DNA of 64,000 nucleotides from Nothopassalora personata (GCA_033816765.1 CM066296.1:2170001-2234000), one strand, 5' to 3'. Positions 10,690 through 22,560 are shown, counted from the stretch's first letter. Notes: generated by a model not told the origin, from the letters alone. Numbers and translations are program-made.

Positions 10690-11620
10690 AGTGATGGCGG
10701 ATCCCGAGGTGTGGATCGAAAGGCAGGGAATGGATTAGACTTCGTGGTGGCGTTGGCGGTGCAAAAGGCAAGCGATGATTCGGTGTCAGACTCGGTCACC
10801 CCAGGACCAGCCTTGGACCTCACCGTTCAGTATGGGTTGATGAGGGAATTTGTTTGCCATTCTAAGATGCGTCTCGACCGAAGATGCAGTTCTTATTCCA
10901 GCCTGGCGCAAGCCAGCCCCTTCCTTCTTCGTGCGTACATGTTTTGTTCGTCAAATTAACCAGACTTTAGCACAATTAAGCCACGACTGCTCGGCGAATG
11001 AGTGAGAGCTCAGCTCATTTCCAGGCTCACAGCTGAATAATACGAGCTCTCACAGGCCAGCGTAACTCTACATACCCTCAGATGTCATGGCAACGGCATC
11101 CGGTGGGAGCAACCGCTGTAAAAGACATCGCAACCTCGTCAAAAGATACGAGCGCCTCTGGAGAGGTCCTTTGTGGGAGTAGCTCTTCATCAGGATGGGT
11201 ATGATTCCAGGCTGCTGCGACGACATTGCATCTTGTCCAGTCTGACACTCTGACTTGAAGGGTGCTGATGACATGCTCCACCATTGATTTCAATGAGCTC
11301 TGCGGTGAGAGTATTACTGTACCGCTGCCGGCTCCACGCACACATCTGTCACCAATCACGACAATACAGCTGCTGTTCGCTCCAAGCGGGAGAAGCTGCA
11401 TCTTTCCGGCCCGAGACTGCTCGACTTGGCTTGTGAGGAGTCTCGAAGGCGCTAAGCAATATCAATTTGGTATGCCGACTCGTGTGAACAGGATTTCACG
11501 GATTACTTTGTGAAGATTGCCACAACCTTCGAGGTCGACTTAGGCCTCCGACATGACGGACGTACGGTCACTTCAAAGCTTTGCGCTAGGTTATTGACAG
11601 ACAATTAAACAGTGACCACT
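10690..11620. other. Intergenic, no gene seen
   Basis: Only short overlapping ORFs on both strands without convincing composition or splice structure. No tRNA or repeat noticed. Confidence 0.4.
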
Positions 11621-11640
11621 GATACTTCCCACTATCCCGC

Positions 11641-12091
11641 ATGCGCTCGCCCTCCACTATCGAAAAGCCAAGCGCGACACTGACTATCAGACATTCAGTG
11701 CGTCAGACAGCGGTGACGACTTGCTCGACGACGATAGATTGCTCAACTGCACCCGAGAGCTCTGGGCATATATCCCCAGTCGGCGAAGCGGGGTAAGGCT
11801 CACTCCTATCGAACGAGAGCTCATTCGAGGCCCTGGCGGCAGTGTCTGTACCGTCTCATGTATTGCCATGCCCTGAGGCAACACGCGAGGACTTTTGTGA
11901 GAAGTTGCGTCAATGGTGCGAACGGGTATCAGACACTCCATCCAAAGACACGGACCCTACATATGTCCCATCTCTTTCACCTCAAGATGATGCATACCAT
12001 TCAATGGTCGGTGTTCTCGAGATCGCCTAAGTTGGCGATCGTCTTCGAAGCCACTGGACTATGGCACGCAGCATATAGCCAGTATCTCGAA
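11641..12091 (+). pseudogene. Possible decayed ORF, two frames
   Basis: Frame A reads an acidic, protein-like stretch (DYQTFSASDSGDDLLDDDRL, then LWAYIPSRRSGVRLTPIERE) up to about 11875. Frame B carries on from about 11842 (EDFCEKLRQWCERVSDT) to a stop near 12030. The two look like halves of one coding sequence separated by a frameshift. No start context, splice sites or family are recognised. Weak evidence. Confidence 0.25.
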
Positions 12092-12702
12092 ACTGAGATC
12101 TAGGTGACGTTCAAGCACACGAAGCACTCCATCCTGCGGAAGCTTACTTTCCGTGAAGACCGAATTACAAACTTGCTTCTCCAGATCATGTTAGCTTGCT
12201 TCACCATCACGACATCCACAACATGACGATACAGGAACAAAGGAAAATTCACGACATACCTTCGGGCTCCGCGTGCATCTAACCGTACGCAGATCTGCAA
12301 GAAGAGCCCTCGTGACTGAGCGATATTCTTCCCGGATGTGGCACAGCATGTGCATCTCCTCCCGGGTCTTTGATACTGCCGTCTTTCACAGCCACGAGGT
12401 TCTTGGCGCCGCAACCAGCGGACACTGTCGTCACCTTTGTCCTTCCCCATCCGGCCGTGCGCGATTTACTTTGTATGGGGAGCATGGGGAGCTCAGCTCA
12501 GCTTAGCTGTCCAAACGACATGGGGTAACCGGATAGATATGTGGAGGTGAGACAAAAGAGTCATGAGACGGTGAGGTTGTCGGGTTGTTTCCTCTCGTCT
12601 CTCCAGTCACGTCTGTGCCAGTCGCATCTCGCCTACAGCAACAAGAGAACACTTCAGAGTCGGAAGTGAACCACGAAGACGCGAGAAAGCAATACGTCCA
12701 AC

Positions 12703-13094
12703 ATGGCAGAGCGACAGTACCATCAATACCTTTCCGTCTCAAACATACCCAGTAAGTCCTCCCTTGCATCCCGCGCTCCTTCCCATGACTGACATCCTTG
12801 CCAGCCCTCAGACCCAACGACAGACCCAGCATCGAGTCCGTCCTAACCAAGAACAAAGCCTCGATGACATCAAGCTCCCACCCAAGCTACGAGACAGAAG
12901 AGTGGCTTTCATATTCTTCATACCCCTCCAGCATATCAAGCCGACGTCGATCGTCTTCCGGCTCGATCTCGTACGACACACATAGGCTCTCCCCTGAGGA
13001 GCGGAAGCTCAAAGAGCGAGGGCCGCTTGACGAGGTCAAGAAGAGAAAGGCCGTGGAGAAGCTGCTGGACTATGGGTTCATGAAAGGCCTTTGA
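12703..13094 (+). CDS. Small Ser-rich fungal protein, 112 aa, two exons
   Basis: Exon 1 is 12703-12751 (MAERQYHQYLSVSNIP) and exon 2 is 12805-13094, with a 53 bp intron (GTAAGT donor, GACTGAC branch site, GCCAG acceptor; phase 1). The middle is a Ser/Tyr/Arg-rich tract, probably disordered. The C-terminal third (SPEERKLKERGPLDEVKKRK, then LLDYGFMKGL) is a basic helix. The excellent splice signals and the change of composition at the exon borders make this a credible gene. No family recognised. Confidence 0.65.
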
Positions 13095-13872
13095 GTCTGG
13101 TCATTGTCAGTGTGTGTTCGCGGTCAGTTTAGCGTTGGCGGAGGAAGGATTTTGGGTCGGCTTCGGCGTACGGCACCTCGGTGTGGCTGTTTCCGGGGGT
13201 GGTGTATCTCGGTGTTGCAGACAGTGATAGAAAGCAGTCACGGAATCAAGGGTACTTGAACTCGGCTCCTCTGCTTGCCACTGATATGCGTCGGCTTGAG
13301 CTGTGCTCCTGATATATAATGTCTATTCTCTTAATCTTTGAGATTGTCAGTCATTCGGCAAGTGCTGCTTGGGATACCCGTCGACGGGAAGAAAGAAGCC
13401 TTTTCCCGCCTTGCTGTGCTTCTCGGCCCACATACAGCCGAAATGACTCTTTCTCAGAAAGTGGTTATTCCCGCGCTTAGATCCCGGCAATATCGTTGGC
13501 TTCAGAAAAGAAAAGAAAATTAATTGCGTAATAAACCCACTTTCCTACATTCCTCCAATAGTTTTTTTTTTCACAAAAGGTGTACTTCTAGGCAGCGATA
13601 AGACGTGGCTGCTGTAGACTCCATGCCAGCGCTACCAATTGGGTGTTAAAACAAAAATATGCAAGTTTTCAGTCATGAAAAGTGGAGAAGACGGGATTTT
13701 AGTTGTATTAATAGTCCTCTCGAAGTCATTTATGTGAGATAAATAAGGTACCTTATAAGAATAGGCATCCTTCCTCCCTAATTTCTTCTTCCTTCCCGTG
13801 CACTTAGAATTAGCTGCACCTGGCCATACAATTAAAATAAAACAAATATTTAGACATGAACATAAACATGTA
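13095..13872. other. Intergenic; AT-rich leader before next gene
   Basis: No gene seen. From about 13500 the sequence becomes AT-rich, with a T10 run near 13562 and several TATAA-like sites (TTATAAGAATAG near 13755), which may be the promoter of the gene starting at 13873. Confidence 0.4.
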
Positions 13873-15876
13873 ATGGCACTAAGTCAGAACACGCTTCAAA
13901 GACGGAAGAGAGTTAGAGCTGCACATGAGAACAGCTCTGTCTTTCGTGCTGGGAACCCACCTGTCAGAAGGCAGCTTACGAATGGCAACAGAATCGTGCC
14001 ACCTGCCGCAGCACATAAACCTTTTCAGCCTCGTGACGAGGTCTATCATAAAGTAGTAAAGAGTAGTCCTGAAAAGGTCCAGCAGCTGGAGGGAGGACGA
14101 ACGAGTGTTGAGAAACGTGAAGCTCAGGAGACTCACCGAAGCCCAGCAGGGGTCGGAGGCGTTGAACAAGCAACAGAGACTTCTGTGGACAGTCCATTCT
14201 CTCAAACGTCCATCACAGAACAGGAGAGAGAGCGTCAGCCACCTCAACAGCAACCTCCACCAGCCAACATGATGTGGAGTCGTCCGTCGACAGTGGAGCC
14301 GGGAGAGATCAGGGAGGAATCGCCTGGTGCTAGACGGCGAGGAAAGCTGCGAACGGGAGACTGTCCCAGACCAACGATGTCTGTATCAGAGGTCGGCAGG
14401 ATCGATCAGCTGCTTCGTTCGGATGTTGTGCCTGAGAGCCCTCTTTCCTGCACACCAAGCGATACTCCAGTGTGTTCTGCTTTGTCTGCGGAGTCAATGG
14501 CGGCAGAGGAGACTGTACGGCAGCTTGAAGCAAGACGTGATGCGGAGGACGGGTCGTATGCGCCTTCGCAGGCAGGTACGCACGGTGATCGGTTGATTCG
14601 TGCGGCACAACAGGAGCTGAATCAGGAAGCAGAAATGCTTGCTCGCAACCGGATTCTGGACGAAAGCCGGAGACGCAAATCGAGGTCGCTTTCCAGAGCA
14701 GAGGCCGGGGTGTCAGGCTCTAACGTATTGTCAGCGCTCGCCGTCGAGGACATGCAGATGGAGGACGGTCCTGCTGCCAGCACCCGGCATCAGCCTCGAT
14801 CTCCTCCAGGGGCAGATCGACCAGCTTCCGCAGCAAAGCGGAGGTCGCCAGAACCCCATGGTCAGACCACACCGAAAAAGCAAAAGCGACATGCGAGAGA
14901 AGAAGGGCTGCTTCAGTCCTGGGCATATGAGAGTCTCAAAGAGAAAAGCAAGAACGAGCGCGACAGCTTGCTTTCTTACATTGAGTCTCTGTGGGGGGTA
15001 CCGTGCCATGAAGCCCTTCCAAGGACACTATGGCTCCATAACAGCAAAGGTCGCCGGGTACAGCCTCGTGACTGGGCGGCACCCAAAACACTTTCTCCTT
15101 TGAGAAGGCTTGCTGTCTTGACGCAAAATAGGCCCAATTGGGCTGTACAAGCTCTGCGGCAAGCTATTTCTGAGCGAATGCAGAAATCTCCAACGACACC
15201 TCCTAGAATTTGGGTGGAGACCGACTTGATCAGAGCGATTGAGATGGCAGAAACCAAGCAACCACCACGGAGCCAGACACTGGGAAGGAACGAAGGGTTT
15301 GAAGATGTTGAAGAGACACTTCCCGATGTCCTGCGGCGAACAGCCGAGCCAGGTAGGAGTAGCTTCCATCAGTCATCGCCAGAGCCTGAAGAAGTCGACT
15401 CCGATTCTTTGGGACACACGTCCCAGCCACTTCGAAGCAGCTTGTATCGGTCAACGCCAGAGCCAGCGGCGAATGACTCTGACCACTCAGTGACCATGGC
15501 CAAAACCGAAAGCGCCTCGGTTTCTCCGAGCACATTCGCGGTGCCGTTCAAGATCGAGTCTACCCCTTCACTCCCTGCTGCAGCCAGTCGACTGCTCCAG
15601 GGTCCAAAGTCTAGAGACGAGGTCATGCAGATGAGCCCACGGGAGCTGTGGGCTTTCTACTGCGAAGCCGAGAAGCGCTTCCAAGACGCAGGCAAGGAGA
15701 TGCTCAGCAGGATAGATCCGAGCACTCCCAGTCCCGGTGGAGTGCCGTCCAAGTTACATCGTGATCAAATCAAGCCATATTACAATATCGCGAGAGCGGA
15801 CTGGGAGCTCGCCGAGGAGGTGTATGACATGCGGGCGGAACAGCAAAGCCAGCAGAATGCAATGGTCGTCGATTAA
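13873..15876 (+). CDS. Large mostly disordered protein, 667 aa
   Basis: A single exon from ATG 13873 (MALSQNTLQRRKRVRAAHEN). The frame is open further upstream but only from a GTG in AT-rich leader sequence. The protein is dominated by Ser, Pro, Glu, Arg and Gln. It includes a polyQ/P patch (PPQQQPPPAN) and a basic patch with NLS character (TPKKQKRHAREEG, about residue 365). The C-terminal about 90 residues (MSPRELWAFYCEAEKRFQDA to VYDMRAEQQSQQNAMVVD) look like a folded helical module. An SxxxSxPEP-type motif recurs about three times near residues 495-570 (FHQSSPEPEE, YRSTPEPAAN). No known domain recognised; a nuclear regulatory protein is a guess. Confidence 0.6.
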   Translation: MALSQNTLQRRKRVRAAHENSSVFRAGNPPVRRQLTNGNRIVPPAAAHKPFQPRDEVYHKVVKSSPEKVQQLEGGRTSVEKREAQETHRSPAGVGGVEQATETSVDSPFSQTSITEQERERQPPQQQPPPANMMWSRPSTVEPGEIREESPGARRRGKLRTGDCPRPTMSVSEVGRIDQLLRSDVVPESPLSCTPSDTPVCSALSAESMAAEETVRQLEARRDAEDGSYAPSQAGTHGDRLIRAAQQELNQEAEMLARNRILDESRRRKSRSLSRAEAGVSGSNVLSALAVEDMQMEDGPAASTRHQPRSPPGADRPASAAKRRSPEPHGQTTPKKQKRHAREEGLLQSWAYESLKEKSKNERDSLLSYIESLWGVPCHEALPRTLWLHNSKGRRVQPRDWAAPKTLSPLRRLAVLTQNRPNWAVQALRQAISERMQKSPTTPPRIWVETDLIRAIEMAETKQPPRSQTLGRNEGFEDVEETLPDVLRRTAEPGRSSFHQSSPEPEEVDSDSLGHTSQPLRSSLYRSTPEPAANDSDHSVTMAKTESASVSPSTFAVPFKIESTPSLPAAASRLLQGPKSRDEVMQMSPRELWAFYCEAEKRFQDAGKEMLSRIDPSTPSPGGVPSKLHRDQIKPYYNIARADWELAEEVYDMRAEQQSQQNAMVVD

Positions 15877-15879
15877 GAG

Positions 15880-16540
15880 GTGTCGTTGGTTTGACGCCGG
15901 GGTTGCAAGGGCGCTCGTGGGTGTTCTCGGAATATTTGAAGTGTTTGATGCAATGAAGACTGGGAAGCAGCGAAGGCGTCATTCCAAATATCTCATGTCT
16001 CAGATGCCGTGTTCTTGTCCTAAAGAATATTAGCGCATTGCTCCGTCGATATACTAAGCTCAGGCCTGGCGTGCGTTTTGAGGAGTAGCGGGACTGCATA
16101 TGATGAGGTTTGTTCTCCTGTTGGACATTACTCGCACATGGTTTTTATGCTGCTGGATGTCATCACATCTAGCTCCAATCTCCCATCACACGTCACCGTA
16201 CAGCTGCTCCACGACAGACACAACGTGACAGGCCGGCCTCGAACGACGCCGCCTACTACACGTGGGCGCTTGCCGCGATGGCTTTGTTGGCTTCCATAAA
16301 GTGAGATGCCGTTGGTGCATCGCAGAGCAGATTTGGCATACCGTCATAACTCGGGATAGACTTTCTGCGCGGGGACGTTCTTGCCTGCTATCAGTGAATG
16401 CCTCGCTCATCACCTGCCGTGTAAGTTTACTTCTCCTCGTTGCTATCTCATCCAGATACCCAGATACCACTTTCCATCAAAAGACAACCAACCCACACTT
16501 CACAACCCTCAACCCAAGTACTCAATCCCCAAACATCACC
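15880..16540. other. Intergenic / 5' region of the MAPEG gene
   Basis: No gene supported. The last about 100 bp before 16541 are CA/AC-rich (CAACCCACACTTCACAACC), typical of a fungal 5' UTR upstream of the MAPEG-fusion gene. Confidence 0.5.
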
Positions 16541-17491
16541 ATGTCCAACAACAGCGGAGCTACCGATAAGGCCAAGGACTTTGGCAAGGAAACAAAGCAG
16601 GCTGGTCGTGAGCTCGGTCAGGAAGCCAACGAATTCGCTCAAGAAGCTGGCCAGACTGCCAAGAAGCATGGTCAACAAGCAGGTCAGACCGCGAAGGAGT
16701 TCGGCCACGAGGCGAAGAAGGACGCAGAGGAGGCCGGCCGAAAGGCAGAGCGCGAGGCCAAGGAAGCAAAAGACACCATCGTCGCGAAGCTTCAAGAGGA
16801 CGGAGTGTAAGTTGTGAATTCTCATACTCTTAACGGGCACGCGCTCACTTTCGCAGCGTCAACCCAGCAGGTCTCGCCCTCCTTGGGTTCGGCGGCCTCT
16901 TCCTCGCAGCAGTGCCAGTGACCAGCTGGATTGCCCAGAATGGCGGTCTGATCGAGAAGGCAGTCAATGGCGTTATCAGCACAGTCGGCTTCCTTGGCTC
17001 AGCCGGAACGACCTCCAACATCCCACAAACTGGCAAGATCGCAGCTCTGGCAGGTCTCTACGTCACCGTCACCTACGCTCTGACCGGCGCAGGCAGTGCA
17101 GCAGCAAAGGCTGCCGGCAATGAGAAGGGGCTGGACACCAAGTACCCACGAAAGCAGGTCGCCAACCTCGAGGGCCTGCCACTGCGCATGTACTCGGCGC
17201 ACTACAACCTGATGGAGATGTTCCCAGGCTGGGCCGTCACTGCTGCTTTGGCACAGGCCATGGCTCCAGGTGACCAGACCTTGATCAACTTGCTTGGTCT
17301 TCACGTCATCAGCAAGTGCTTCATGTGAGTTGAGGATCGATCTCGCCTGTGGAAGTTTCACTGACATTTTTCTCAGCTACTACCCATCTTACCTCCTCAA
17401 CGTCGATGCTCCACGCACTCTGGCGCACGTCATCGCGACCTCAAGCATCATCAACGTTGCCATGAGACTGGCGAGGAAGCCATTGGTCTAA
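16541..17491 (+). CDS. MAPEG-family membrane protein with LEA-like N-terminal extension, 282 aa
   Basis: Three exons: 16541-16806, 16857-17324, 17377-17491, with 50 and 52 bp introns (GTAAGT/TTTCGCAG and GTGAGT/TTCTCAG); joined length 849 nt. Residues 1-85 are an 11-mer-like, Lys/Glu/Ala/Gln-rich helix (AKDFGKETKQAGRELGQEAN and following) resembling group-3 LEA proteins and stress-induced fungal helices. Then a hydrophobic segment (PAGLALLGFGGLFLAAVPVT) and three further membrane segments follow. The part RMYSAHYNLMEMFPGWAVTA and the final YYPSYLLNVDAPRT show the MAPEG pattern (R..s.HyN..E..P and the tyrosine/arginine-containing last loop). MAPEG proteins include microsomal glutathione transferases; whether this one is enzymatically active cannot be told. 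The LEA-MAPEG combination is unusual. Confidence 0.8.
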
Positions 17492-17775
17492 GTGCAAGGA
17501 CACTACGGAAGGAACAGGAATATACCCAATATTACGACAGCACGGTAATTCGGCGTGTGGTCATTTAAACAGAGTAATGCGGCGGAGAGCTCGGACACTC
17601 ATGGACACGCGGAGCAAGCTTTTGGACTTGACGTGGTTTAGGTTTGGAAAGTACGTAGGTTGCTGACAATCGAGTTTTGTGGCTATACAGGTCATCTATG
17701 TACAATATGCACACATCTCTACTCATGTCTCTGGTCATATAGTTTCCAGTCCACCAAATGTAGTTGTTGGTCTGC

Positions 17776-18205
17776 TCAATAGCATCGAAGACAAGCTGTG
17801 AGCCGCTGTTGAGTGGACGTCCTGGCCAGACATACATTCTTCGTACCGACCCCGGCCTCGATGCTGTCAAAAGTTGCACTCGCACCAAGAGCAACGTATA
17901 CACCATCACCGGTACTGCATTCCATGCTTGGGGAAATTCTCGCGGACAGCGCAAACCGCTCGTTGACGTAGATCTCAACGCTCGAGCCGTCCAGGAAAAT
18001 ATCGAACACGATGAGCCTCAGTCTTCCCGTTGGTGGTGTAAGTATCAAAGTAGCCGGTGATGGCGGCGTTGTTGAATTCGACGATGTTGCTGCTCTGGAG
18101 AGGTTCGACGAAGATGGGTGTGGTTTGAGGTTTGCTCCGTGACTGTTCGCGTGTCCTCTTGGCCGTCTGAGGATGCGGCGAAGCGAAGACCAAAGTTCCT
18201 CGCAA
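17776..18205 (-). pseudogene. GH32 (invertase/inulinase-type) C-terminal fragment, frameshifted
   Basis: On the minus strand one frame (about 18030-18140) reads EFNNAAITGYFDTYTTNGK; then another frame continues GRLRLIVFDIFLDGSSVEIY and VNERFALSARI. The motif F-LDGSSVE-V-N-R-AL-xR is typical of the C-terminal beta-sandwich of glycoside hydrolase family 32. The two frames meet near 18030, and no catalytic five-bladed propeller domain (WMNDPNG, RDP, EC motifs) is found upstream. This is therefore a truncated, frameshifted relic of a sucrose/fructan hydrolase. The remainder must have been deleted, since 18206-18940 shows nothing of it. Confidence 0.7.
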
Positions 18206-18944
18206 ATTCTAACAGCCTACCGACTTGTGATCATCTGGCGCGGAGGCTTCGTGATCAAGGGCCGTGCGCGGCTAAGAGCAACCTGAAACAGAGAGGCAAT
18301 CAAAGCAGGGGGCTTAAAACCGACACATGCATCTAGGAACTGGCATGAGCAGTAAAATGTCGCATTTGTAATTGTATAATTATCACCGGGGACTGTAGTA
18401 GTGTGCATGTGACACTGCCAAGCAGGCTGGTGGACCGCGACAACAGTAGAGGCGTGTAGTAGAGGCGGCATGATGTCGGTGTTGCCCAAGACCCCAGCAT
18501 CTAGGGGCATTTACGTCCGCGTGGTAAAGCTAGGAGGGGCCTGCATATCACGCGCTCAGAATCTCCGATGCCAGAGTCTCACAAGGTGAGAGAGGTTGGC
18601 GGACAGTGGAGAATATCCGAGGTGACCGCTCACGTCGTTCCTGATCAGTATTCGGTCCCTCCATCTCGTGAGTCGGGATGCTCCCGTACAGTCTGTCTTC
18701 ACAGTCAAGACGCTAGAAGCCCTTTGTTAGCTTCCGGTCGTGAGTGAAGTTGTCCAGATAAGTGCATACTGCAATCATTGAACATTAGTCTTGCTCGTTC
18801 ATGCACAAGAAACATGCCACAACGATCTGCCGCATGGCCAGTGAATGCTTTTGGTTATCAAGAGCGAGAGCGGCTCATTATAATGTCCAACTCAGTTGTC
18901 CTTACTTGTCGATGCTAGGCAGCCGTCAAGTCATCTTCCTCGTC
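18206..18944. other. Intergenic, no gene seen
   Basis: Between the GH32 relic and the kinase stop. Short ORFs only; no trace of the missing GH32 catalytic domain. Confidence 0.5.
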
Positions 18945-20218
18945 TCATGCAGCTTGTCCTTGCTGTTTGTTCTGCCAAAGCCCCGCAATGGCTTGTTGTT
19001 GTCGCTTTTGCTGCTCTTCAATCTGCGCTTGAGTCTGCCCTTTGGCATTGCCCCTAGGATCCATCGAGTCGACAGGCTGGACCGCTTCGGGTTTGGCAGC
19101 ATCTCTCATGTCTACATCCTCATCCGTAGGCTTGATCTCGGCGGAGATTGACTTGGCCGCCGCCCCCTTGAGGCGCTCTGGGTTCATCGACATTGAGCCG
19201 TCCATCATCCCCATACCTCCGGCTCGAAGTTGGTTGATTGCACGTACGGTGTCGATTGCTTTGTGCAGTGTTCGTCGAGCGTTGAAGTTCTTCTTGACCG
19301 TTGGCAACAGATCTTCGTCACCACGGCCGCTCTCTGGCCCGGCAATCCATTCGTGTGTTAGAGCCTCGTGCGCTGTCATGCGTTTGGTCGGATCGATTGT
19401 CAAGCATCGCTTGATGAATTGTCGCGCAGACACGCTCACACCACGCCAGTATTCGATCGGTGTAAAGCTGTAGTCTGCGACCAGAATAGCTTGCATCTCT
19501 TCCAAATTGCTGTCTCTGTCGAAAGGAGTGTATCCACAGAGCAAGAAATAAGTGATGACACCAATCGCCCACACGTCTACAGGCTTCCCATGTCCGCTCT
19601 TCTTGAAGATTTCGGGTGCCATGTATCCGGGTGTCCCGCATGTAGTCGTCAGAACGTGAAACTGCTCTTCATCCATGATTCGTGAAAGACCAAAATCGGC
19701 GATAAGGAGATCTGCGTTATCTTCTGGCGTTCGGAAGAGGAGATTCTCTGGTTTGAGGTCGCGATGTACAATTCCATGGTCGTGGAGGTATGCCACTGCC
19801 GAAAGAGTAGCTCTAATCAAGTCGGCGGCATCAGATTCGTAGTATGAACCTTTTCGGCAAATGCGATCAAACAGCTCCCCGCCGAGGGCAAGATCGGTGA
19901 CTAGGTAGACTTTGCGACGACATCAGTATTGGAACCCACATTTGGTGCAAATTTATCCTCACGATTGTTCATGGTCTCGAAGTAATCGACCAAGGTCAGA
20001 ATGTTCTGATGACCCATTGACACTCTCTTGAGCACTGCGATTTCATTCCGAACCATGTGCTCACGCCCCGCCATAAGGCGCTTATTGATGACCTTTGCCG
20101 CATAATATCGTCCAGTGTCAATATGAACGCACTCTTTCACAACACTGTAAGAGCCAGCTCCCAGTGTCTTGCCGGTCTTGTATCGGCATGGCTGAACTTG
20201 TAGTTGTTGCGCAGCCAT
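18945..20218 (-). CDS. Calcium/calmodulin-dependent protein kinase, 406 aa
   Basis: Exon 1 is 19963-20218 (MAAQQLQVQPCRYKTGKTLG) and exon 2 is 18945-19909, with a 53 bp intron (GTGAGG donor, CGCAAAG acceptor) that falls exactly where the catalytic domain requires a join (MNN|LYLVTDLALGGELFDR). All kinase hallmarks are present: glycine loop GAGSYSVV, catalytic Lys in AAKVINK, HRDLKPEN, DFGLSR, TTCGTPGYMAPE, and DVWAIGVITYFLLCGYTPFD of the CaMK group. After the catalytic domain, residues about 300-335 (KKNFNARRTLHKAIDTVRAI) form a basic amphipathic helix where the autoinhibitory/calmodulin-binding segment is expected. The tail is Gln-rich. It matches fungal CmkA/CMK1-type kinases, which transduce calcium signals in growth and stress. 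The assignment to a specific paralogue is not settled. Confidence 0.92.
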
Positions 20219-20229
20219 GCTGGAAGGAG

Positions 20230-22560
20230 TATTATCTCTTCTCGGATGTTGGAGTGAAACTGGGTCGGCTGGCCGGGAGATTCCAATGACGGACGTGAAT
20301 ATACGAATGCGAACGAGTGTGGTCGTGAGTGTTGATCATGTGGAGCTCCTGACTGATTACATGGGGTCAGGCAGGTTCGTACTTGAGGCTGCGGCTGACA
20401 TGTGCCGAAGTGGGGTCGTGATGTAGAGAAGTTTGTTGCAGAGCGTGCACAGTGGCATCCTTTGCACAGTCCACTAAACTTAGGCCTGAGCGGTCAAATA
20501 TTACTGGTGCCGCCTAAGCAACAGTTAGATTTCATCGGGCTGTGCACTGGATGCGACTGTGCACACTCCGCAACATACTTCTATCATCAGTCAGCTGCTT
20601 CGCATTCGTACATCGTTCGTGATCATGTTGTCGGGAACAGGAAGCAGGTACGATCAGAATATCGAATGCGTGGATATACTTGAAAATCCAGGTAGGCAAC
20701 ATATCAGTACCGACTGTCGCTGCTGTGGCAATGCTTGCAGGACTTTGCCCTATACAGATCTGATTCTACGCTGGGATGATATGTGATATTGCGAACCGCG
20801 ATGCAGAGGGCAGATCATGAATTGCCTTACGAGGCGTGTATACAAGTGACTGTCAACTCTTGCGATAGAGTGTTGTGGATCAGCGACGTGCCCTTGGGTG
20901 ACGTGATCATAACCCGCTGCCGGGCTCATGTCGCCTCCAGGCCTAAATGTCGAAAATGATATGTTGGCACGGCTTGTTACCAGATGTGTCTGTGAGGTTC
21001 TTCAGCCACGTCTATCGAAGATCAACATTCGCAGTGCCTTAGGCCAAAAAAGTTACATTTGTCCGAGAGTGTTCGCATACCCTTTCAGGCTTATATATTC
21101 CATTTCGGAAAATGTGTTGGAATCCTCGTCACGTCTAAAAGTTCCAAGCTCAAAGCAATGGGGCAAAATATTGCCCAGCTACCACAGTATGTTTCACCAA
21201 AAATTAAGGCTATGAGCAAAGCTCCCTACCTGGTTCGAACAAGTCTACTAACCGATCAGAACAACGTAGTACAAGTTTGGTAACACGACAACACTTACGA
21301 CCTTAGGATGATTGTAGATAGACTGCAATCCCTGACGGAACGTTAGGATTACTGCGCGACCCTTCGAGATTGATTAACGCTTACCACGCTCTACCACTGA
21401 GCTGTGAGAGAGTTAGCGAGTGCAGCTAGTGGTGTGGAAGTGGCTGACCTTACCTAAAGGAGCTGTGAAGCGAACGTTACGCTGTAGCCTGATTGGTTGA
21501 AGTTGACCTGTTTTCAATCGTATATAACGCCTTATAAGCAGCTCCTAGTTGAGAGCTTCGTTGCTCCTGCAGTTGCAGGTTGAGCAAAAACATATACCGA
21601 CTTGGAATGCAACCTGGTCACAACGATAATCACAGACGTTGAGCCGCTTAACTGCTGTACTAGCCGCGAACAATGAAGACAGAGATGAGAACCCCATCAA
21701 CCATGACAACCAGCCAAGGAATGTTCTGGCTTACTACTGTACTCTTTCAGCATCCCCAGCTCTTGCACCCTTGGCATCACGAGCTACCGGGAACTTAGTC
21801 ACGATGCAAATCTGCGGAACACAGCAAGACAGATGTATAAATACCAAGATCTCTCAGGTTGCTTGCAGGCGATGCATAACTTGTACATGACTACCTGTGG
21901 CACGTGTGCTCGACATGGTTCTACTTCCAAGGAACGACGCCGGGAAATACTTCAACCGTCCCACTTGTTTCGCGCTTTCACAGTGCCTACAATCTGCCCG
22001 GAGATGCGGACAGCTATGTACTCTCGTTCGTGGAAGGAGTGAATATTCCTCACCACTTGCTGATGGCAGTATCGGAAAGGATCATGTAGCGCAAAATCGC
22101 TGCATGTGGGATCGCGCGTTGATCTTCGGCCAGACTTCGTCAAAGGAGAAAGAAGGCGGTCATCTTCGATGAATATTGCGTGTGCTGTAGAGTCCGGTCA
22201 AGTACGGCTCCGATGGCGCGATTCTTTTACAGTTCGGAACTGTGGTCGTCACAGCTAGGTGGGTTCCATATGATTCATTGAAGTTCCAGCACCAAACGCG
22301 TCTCAGCATGGGCCGGTGCGATTCTGAGCTTGCGACGACATATTAGGCGCCTCGTCGTTGCGAGTCACGATGAAGAAGCCATCGGACAGGTCTCGCAGGA
22401 TAGCAGCTCAGAAGCAAGGGTTTCGTCGAAACAACAGCGCATAGTGGACCTGCAGGTCTAGTCACGTTCAACTACGCTACGATGACTAAGTATACACGTT
22501 CCCAAGAGATTCCAACAGGATCAAACAACTGCAATTAATGCAGTGAGGACTACAAGCAGG
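20230..22560. other. Gene-poor stretch with decayed sequence
   Basis: No gene supported. A tRNA-like D-arm (AGCTCAGTGGTAGAGC, minus strand, about 21392-21407) is present without a matching acceptor or T-arm. TATATAACGCC near 21522 could be a promoter. Short ORFs (for example 21904-22089 plus) start at non-ATG codons. Confidence 0.5.

Noticed and set aside
13798..13872. Longer N-terminus of the 692-aa frame
   Set aside because: It begins at a GTG and passes through AT-rich leader sequence; the ATG at 13873 is better.
21385..21410. tRNA gene (minus strand AGCTCAGTGGTAGAGC)
   Set aside because: The D-arm/A-box is good, but no matching acceptor stem, anticodon stem or B-box with T-arm follows within 70-90 bases. 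At best a relic.
20219..22560. Several short ORFs (for example 21639-21890, 21904-22089)
   Set aside because: Non-ATG starts, no splice signals, no protein-like pattern.
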